Shown here piece by piece: positions 60,832-64,000 of a stretch of DNA of 64,000 nucleotides. The position numbers and the translations under genes are program-made. The notes under the pieces are model-generated. The model was not told the origin of the DNA. It saw only the letters and a program-made list of their open reading frames with translations, and ran no database searches. Source of the DNA: Bog-473 sp963838835 (GTDB lineage Bacteria > Actinomycetota > Acidimicrobiia > Acidimicrobiales > RAAP-2); assembly GCA_963838835.1 (NCBI GenBank), contig CAWITA010000009.1, positions 22,949 through 86,948 on the forward strand. Direction: 5' to 3'. The first letter of the stretch is position 1. Every line of letters begins with the position of its first letter.

Positions 60832-61980
60832 TCAGCATCCCAGCGCACGTGCGATCACCAGGTGCTGGATCTCGTTGGTGCCTTCGCCGATCTCGAGCAC
60901 TTTGGAGTCGCAGTAGAACCGAGCCACCGGCGTCTCGAGCATGTACCCGAGGCCACCGTGGATTTGCACGGCCTCCGACGCAGCCCAGGTCGCGACGCGA
61001 CTGGCCTTCAGCTTGGCCATCGCCGCTTCCTTCAGGAACGGCTGACCGGCATCACGCAGAGAGGCGGCACGATACGTCAGCCAGCGCGCCGCCTCGAGTT
61101 CGGTCGCGATGTCGGCGAGCTTGAACTGCACGGCCTGGAACTTCGAGATCGGCTGCCCGAACTGCACCCGCTGGCCGGCGTAGCTGGTCGCCAGGTCGAG
61201 CACGGCTTGCGTGAGGCTGAGCGACAGGGCTGCGACGGAGATGCGCCCGACCTCGAGCGTGCGCAGGAACTGACTGAGGCCGAGGTTCGGATCGCCGATG
61301 AGGTGATCGTCGGGAACCCAGACGTCGTCGAAGTACAGCTCACGCGTGTCGAGGCCTCGCCAACCGATGCCCCGCATCTTCGGCCCCATGGTGAACCCGC
61401 CGGTGCCCTTTTCGACGACGAGGGTCGCGAACCCCGACGCCCGCCCTTCTGCGGCCTCGGTGCGGGCCAGGAGCGTCACCCCGAAGGACATGTCTGTCCC
61501 TGCGTTGGAGATGAAGGTCTTGCGGCCGTTGACGAGCCAGCCACCGTCCTGCCGCTCGGCCCGGGTACGGATCCCACGCGCGTCCGAACCGGCATCGGGT
61601 TCGGTGAGCCCGAACGCGCCGAGTGCGCGCCCTTCGGCCAGTGGTCGCAGCCAACGCTCGCGCTGAGCGTCGGATCCGAAGAGCAACAGCGGCAACGAGC
61701 CGATCGTCACGTGCGCCTGCCATGCCGCGGCCACCGATTGGTCCGCCAGGCCGATCTGCTCCATCGCAGCGACGAATCCGATCGTCGACATGCCGATCCC
61801 GCCCCATTGCTCGGGAACGAGGAGGCCGAGCAGGCCGAGCTCGCCCATCTCACGGAGGAGATCGGTCGGGCACCGAGCCTCCTCCCAGGCGCGAGGAGCG
61901 CGCGGCGCAATTTCCTTTTGCGCGAAGTCGCGGCAGAGCCCGACGAGCTCGCGTTCCGATTCGCTGAGCGAGAAGTCCAT
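60832..61980 (-). CDS. Acyl-CoA dehydrogenase
   Basis: A 382-residue FAD enzyme of the ACAD family. It shows MDFSLSESERELVGLCRDFA at the N-terminus, FGLTEPDAGSDARGIRT near residue 130, WLVNGRKTFISNAGT near 155, and the C-terminal LEIGEGTNEIQHLVI, where E in EGTNE is the catalytic base in the short-chain/GCD-like arrangement. VQIHGGLGYMLETPVARFY precedes it. This enzyme forms the alpha,beta double bond of an acyl-CoA. The ATG is 39 bp from the divergent aldolase gene. It can provide the oxidation step between synthetase and hydratase. Confidence 0.94.
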   Translation of the reverse strand: MDFSLSESERELVGLCRDFAQKEIAPRAPRAWEEARCPTDLLREMGELGLLGLLVPEQWGGIGMSTIGFVAAMEQIGLADQSVAAAWQAHVTIGSLPLLLFGSDAQRERWLRPLAEGRALGAFGLTEPDAGSDARGIRTRAERQDGGWLVNGRKTFISNAGTDMSFGVTLLARTEAAEGRASGFATLVVEKGTGGFTMGPKMRGIGWRGLDTRELYFDDVWVPDDHLIGDPNLGLSQFLRTLEVGRISVAALSLSLTQAVLDLATSYAGQRVQFGQPISKFQAVQFKLADIATELEAARWLTYRAASLRDAGQPFLKEAAMAKLKASRVATWAASEAVQIHGGLGYMLETPVARFYCDSKVLEIGEGTNEIQHLVIARALGC

Positions 61981-62019
61981 CGTCCGATCTTATGGAATGA
62001 GCGGTACAAGAGAGGCACT

Positions 62020-62799
62020 ATGATTTCCGCGGTGACGTCCGACCGATTGCCTCATGTGCTCCCTCAGTTCAAGAGCGTCGAAGAGGAGCGCGGGTACCGC
62101 AAGCAACGGCTCGCCGCCGCCTTCCGGTTGTTCGGGCATTTCGGCTTCGACGAGGGTTCGGCCGGGCACATCACGGCACGCGACCCCGAGCGGCGCGACC
62201 ACTTCTGGGTCAACCCGGTCGGGATGAACTTCAAGCAGATCCGGGTGAAGGACCTCCTGTTGGTGAACGACCGGGGCGAGGTCGTCGAGGGCAATTGGCC
62301 GCTGAACACCGCGGCGTTCGTGATTCATTCGCAAATCCACACGGCCCGCGCCGACGTGGTGTCCGCCGCCCACGCCCACTCGGTGCACGGCAAGGCGTGG
62401 TCGTCGCTGCGCCGCCCGCTCGATCCGCTCACGCAGGACGCGTGCGCGTTCTACGGCGACCACGTCGTCTTCGACGACTACACCGGCGCCGTGCTCGACC
62501 TCGAAGAAGGCAAGCGCATCGCGCATGCCCTGGGCGGCTGCAAAGCCGTCATCCTGTCCAACCACGGTCTTCTCACCGTCGGGCATTCGGTCGACGAGGC
62601 GGCATGGTGGTTCATCACGATGGAGCGGACATGCCAAGCGCAGCTGTTGGCCGAGGCAGCGGGCACGCCAGTGCTCATCGACCCTGACGTGGCCCACAAG
62701 ACCGCCGGTCAGACCGGCGGGCATTCCGTCGGGTGGCGGCAGTTCCAGCCTCTCTACGACTGGATCGTGGCCGTGCAGCCCGACCTCCTCGACGCGTAG
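62020..62799 (+). CDS. Class II aldolase/adducin family protein
   Basis: A 259-residue zinc-dependent aldolase-fold protein with LFGHFGFDEGSAGHITARDP, VVSAAHAHSVHGKAWSSL (two metal histidines) and KAVILSNHGLLTVGHSVDEA (third histidine). The family includes fuculose-phosphate aldolase-like retro-aldolases and decarboxylases. The ATG follows AGAGGCACT. It is divergent from the acyl-CoA dehydrogenase and convergent with the last SDR. In this context a retro-aldol cleavage of a hydroxyacyl or hydroxyketo intermediate is plausible. Confidence 0.9.
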   Translation: MISAVTSDRLPHVLPQFKSVEEERGYRKQRLAAAFRLFGHFGFDEGSAGHITARDPERRDHFWVNPVGMNFKQIRVKDLLLVNDRGEVVEGNWPLNTAAFVIHSQIHTARADVVSAAHAHSVHGKAWSSLRRPLDPLTQDACAFYGDHVVFDDYTGAVLDLEEGKRIAHALGGCKAVILSNHGLLTVGHSVDEAAWWFITMERTCQAQLLAEAAGTPVLIDPDVAHKTAGQTGGHSVGWRQFQPLYDWIVAVQPDLLDA

Positions 62800-62815
62800 C
62801 TCCGCCGTTCCCTTC

Positions 62816-63736
62816 TCAGGGATCCGATTTTGCGCCCTCCTCCCGTAGGTGCGCCATGAAGGTGGCTGACCAGTCGGTGAGGTCGGCGGGGACGTAGTAG
62901 CCGGTCTCGTCGTTGATCATCGCCCAGTTCCGGGCGACCTCCTCTATCGTTGGTTCCGATCCTGGCCCTGAATGCACGTACCCCGGGGTCGAGGCGATGA
63001 ACAGGCGGGCGAACCGGCCAAAGCCGGCCGCGTACATCTCGCCGCTCACGGGGCAGGACTCGTGAGCCAAGAAGGCGGCCATGGGCGCCACGAGAGCCGG
63101 CGACATTTCCGGAACTCCCGAGCCCGGGCCAGCCATACGGGTCATCGCCGCCGGTGCGATCAGGTTGACCTTGATGCCGTGGGCGGCTCCGGCGAGCGAC
63201 GCGCTGCGTGTGAGTCCGATGACGGCCGCCTTGGCCGTGGCGTACGAGGTATTGGTGGGTAGTCCGAGCAGCCCGGTGGATGTCGTCACCACGATGCGGC
63301 CGTAGCCTCGCTCGACCATGTGAGGCCACGCGGCTCGAGTGGTGTTGAAGACACCGCCCACGTGCACCGCCAGATGCCTGACCAGGTTGTCCGCGTCGAC
63401 CTCCGGGAAGCCGGCCCACTTGATGATCCCGGCGTTGTTGATCACGACGTCGAGGCGCCCGAACCGGTCGATCGTCTCGTCGACCAGAGCCTGCGCGCCG
63501 ACCACCGCGGCCACGTCGTTGTTGTCGGCGACGGCGATCCCGCCCGCCTTTGTGATCTCGGCGGCGACGCTCGCGGCTGGTTGGGCGTCTGCGCCCACCC
63601 CGTCCATCGTTCCGCCGAGGTCGTTGACCACGACCCGGGCACCCCGTTCGGCAAGCAGCAGCGCATAGGCGCGGCCGATCCCTCGCCCGGCGCCGGTGAT
63701 GATCGCGACGCGTCCCTCGAAACTGAGCTCGTTCAG
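62816..63736 (-). CDS. Short-chain dehydrogenase/reductase (HSD17B4-like), likely CTG start
   Basis: A 306-residue SDR. Read from CTG 63736 the N-terminus is NELSFEGRVAIITGAGRGIG, giving the complete cofactor motif, then RVVVNDLGGTMDGVG, NNAGIIKWA, serine in TTSTGLLG and catalytic YATAK. A long C-terminal tail EPTIEEVARNWAMIN is typical of the D-3-hydroxyacyl-CoA dehydrogenase/HSD17B4-like type. There is no ATG, GTG or TTG between the upstream stop and GTG 63631, which would cut off the cofactor motif. CTG overlaps the TGA of a 25-codon ORF, so coupling may drive initiation. Confidence 0.82.
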   Translation of the reverse strand: MNELSFEGRVAIITGAGRGIGRAYALLLAERGARVVVNDLGGTMDGVGADAQPAASVAAEITKAGGIAVADNNDVAAVVGAQALVDETIDRFGRLDVVINNAGIIKWAGFPEVDADNLVRHLAVHVGGVFNTTRAAWPHMVERGYGRIVVTTSTGLLGLPTNTSYATAKAAVIGLTRSASLAGAAHGIKVNLIAPAAMTRMAGPGSGVPEMSPALVAPMAAFLAHESCPVSGEMYAAGFGRFARLFIASTPGYVHSGPGSEPTIEEVARNWAMINDETGYYVPADLTDWSATFMAHLREEGAKSDP

Positions 63737-63810
63737 GCGGCCACCGGGAAAAGATCTGTGGGTTCGAGCAGATGGCCGTCCGCAGATACGACCAAGTCCG
63801 TTTGTGTCAC
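63733..63810 (-). pseudogene. Remnant: first 25 codons of an amidohydrolase, coupled to the SDR
   Basis: GTG 63810, preceded by a strong GGGAGGT, begins MTQTDLVVSADGHLLEPTDL and stops after five more codons. SADGHLLEPTDL is the metal-site N-terminus of the amidohydrolase-2 family. The rest of the gene is missing and the stop overlaps the CTG of the SDR. A deletion that fused the start of an amidohydrolase to the SDR would explain both the stray peptide and the missing SDR start codon. Confidence 0.55.
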
Positions 63811-64000
63811 CGTGGCGACCTCCCTGCGCTGGGCCCGATGCCCCGCGTCGAGCTGGAACACGGCTTCGCGGCGTACACGAGGCGCACTCGCAGGCTAGAC
63901 CAACCGGTCGGTACCTTCAATGAGGGCAGTGGGTCGGTTCGCCATCGCTCGGCCACCTTCATGAGCGGAGGCCCAGAGTCAACGATGGAGAGTGACGGGG

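Noticed and set aside
60862..62019. Upstream in-frame extension of the class II aldolase over the acyl-CoA dehydrogenase
   Set aside because: The extension is antisense to a clear ACAD gene; ATG 62020 has a good ribosome-binding site.
1..64000. CRISPR array or insertion sequence
   Set aside because: I saw no regularly spaced direct repeats of CRISPR size and no transposase-like reading frame or terminal inverted repeats.
63961..64000. A plus-strand gene starting at ATG 63961 and leaving the window
   Set aside because: Only 13 codons are visible with no clear ribosome-binding site, so it cannot be supported.

Overview
The window is high-GC DNA from an actinobacterium. Several traits point to an Acidimicrobiia-like or mycobacteria-like catabolic generalist: an F420-type luciferase-like oxidoreductase, several cytochromes P450 (one resembling CYP125), a KstD-like flavoprotein, many family III CoA-transferases and acyl-CoA synthetases, GTG starts, start/stop overlaps, and many genes with a -10 box only 6-8 nt before the start codon (leaderless mRNAs). 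The lineage is inferred from gene content only; there is no rRNA gene or complete tRNA gene here.

Region 1 (1-15.5 kb) is loosely packed and partly decayed. It holds a DUF362 protein cut by the window edge, a frameshifted methyltransferase, a GlcD-like FAD oxidase, a GH63-like glycosidase, a hydrolase, a twice-frameshifted GH15 glucanase/trehalase, an AlkB-like dioxygenase, a 1-Cys peroxiredoxin, a CrtC/AttH-like protein, a UBP zinc-finger protein and a broken DUF1801 gene. Between them lie remnants of a solute-binding protein, an SDR and an alcohol dehydrogenase. Two short repeats resembling the 3' end of a tRNA flank 6.7-10.1 kb.

Region 2 (15.6-20.2 kb) is the most unusual part. queD and queC (7-deazaguanine synthesis) overlap each other, are followed by a GT9 glycosyltransferase and a beta-propeller-like protein of unknown function, and converge on a DUF4254 protein and a thioredoxin-reductase-like flavoprotein lacking the CxxC motif. 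queE, folE and tgt are not in the window. This may be a pathway for a glycosylated deazaguanine or a related product.

Region 3 (20.4-46.4 kb) is catabolic: SDR, P450 with a divergent ferredoxin, KstD-like enzyme, then a tight operon (amidohydrolase, M24 enzyme, M24-like protein without its metal ligands, enoyl-CoA hydratase-like protein, double CoA-transferase) followed by a MarR gene. A long minus-strand block carries P450/TetR, two DapB-like oxidoreductases, SDRs and a hydrolase. Next come a CoA-transferase, a membrane EEP-family protein, a small pair including an eRF1-like protein, a P450 with a quinone-oxidoreductase-like MDR, and a frameshifted acyl-CoA carboxylase beta subunit.

Region 4 (46.6-63.8 kb) continues with acyl-CoA activation and oxidation: an LLM oxidoreductase / enoyl-CoA hydratase / acyl-CoA synthetase / GH43-DUF732 lipoprotein operon, two more acyl-CoA synthetases, TetR, three SDRs, a fused E1 alpha-beta 2-oxoacid dehydrogenase, an acyl-CoA dehydrogenase and a class II aldolase. 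CoA-transferase, LLM and amidohydrolase remnants lie between the intact genes. Together regions 3 and 4 look like machinery that hydroxylates, activates to CoA thioesters and beta-oxidises steroid- or terpenoid-like compounds; the actual substrates cannot be read from the sequence.
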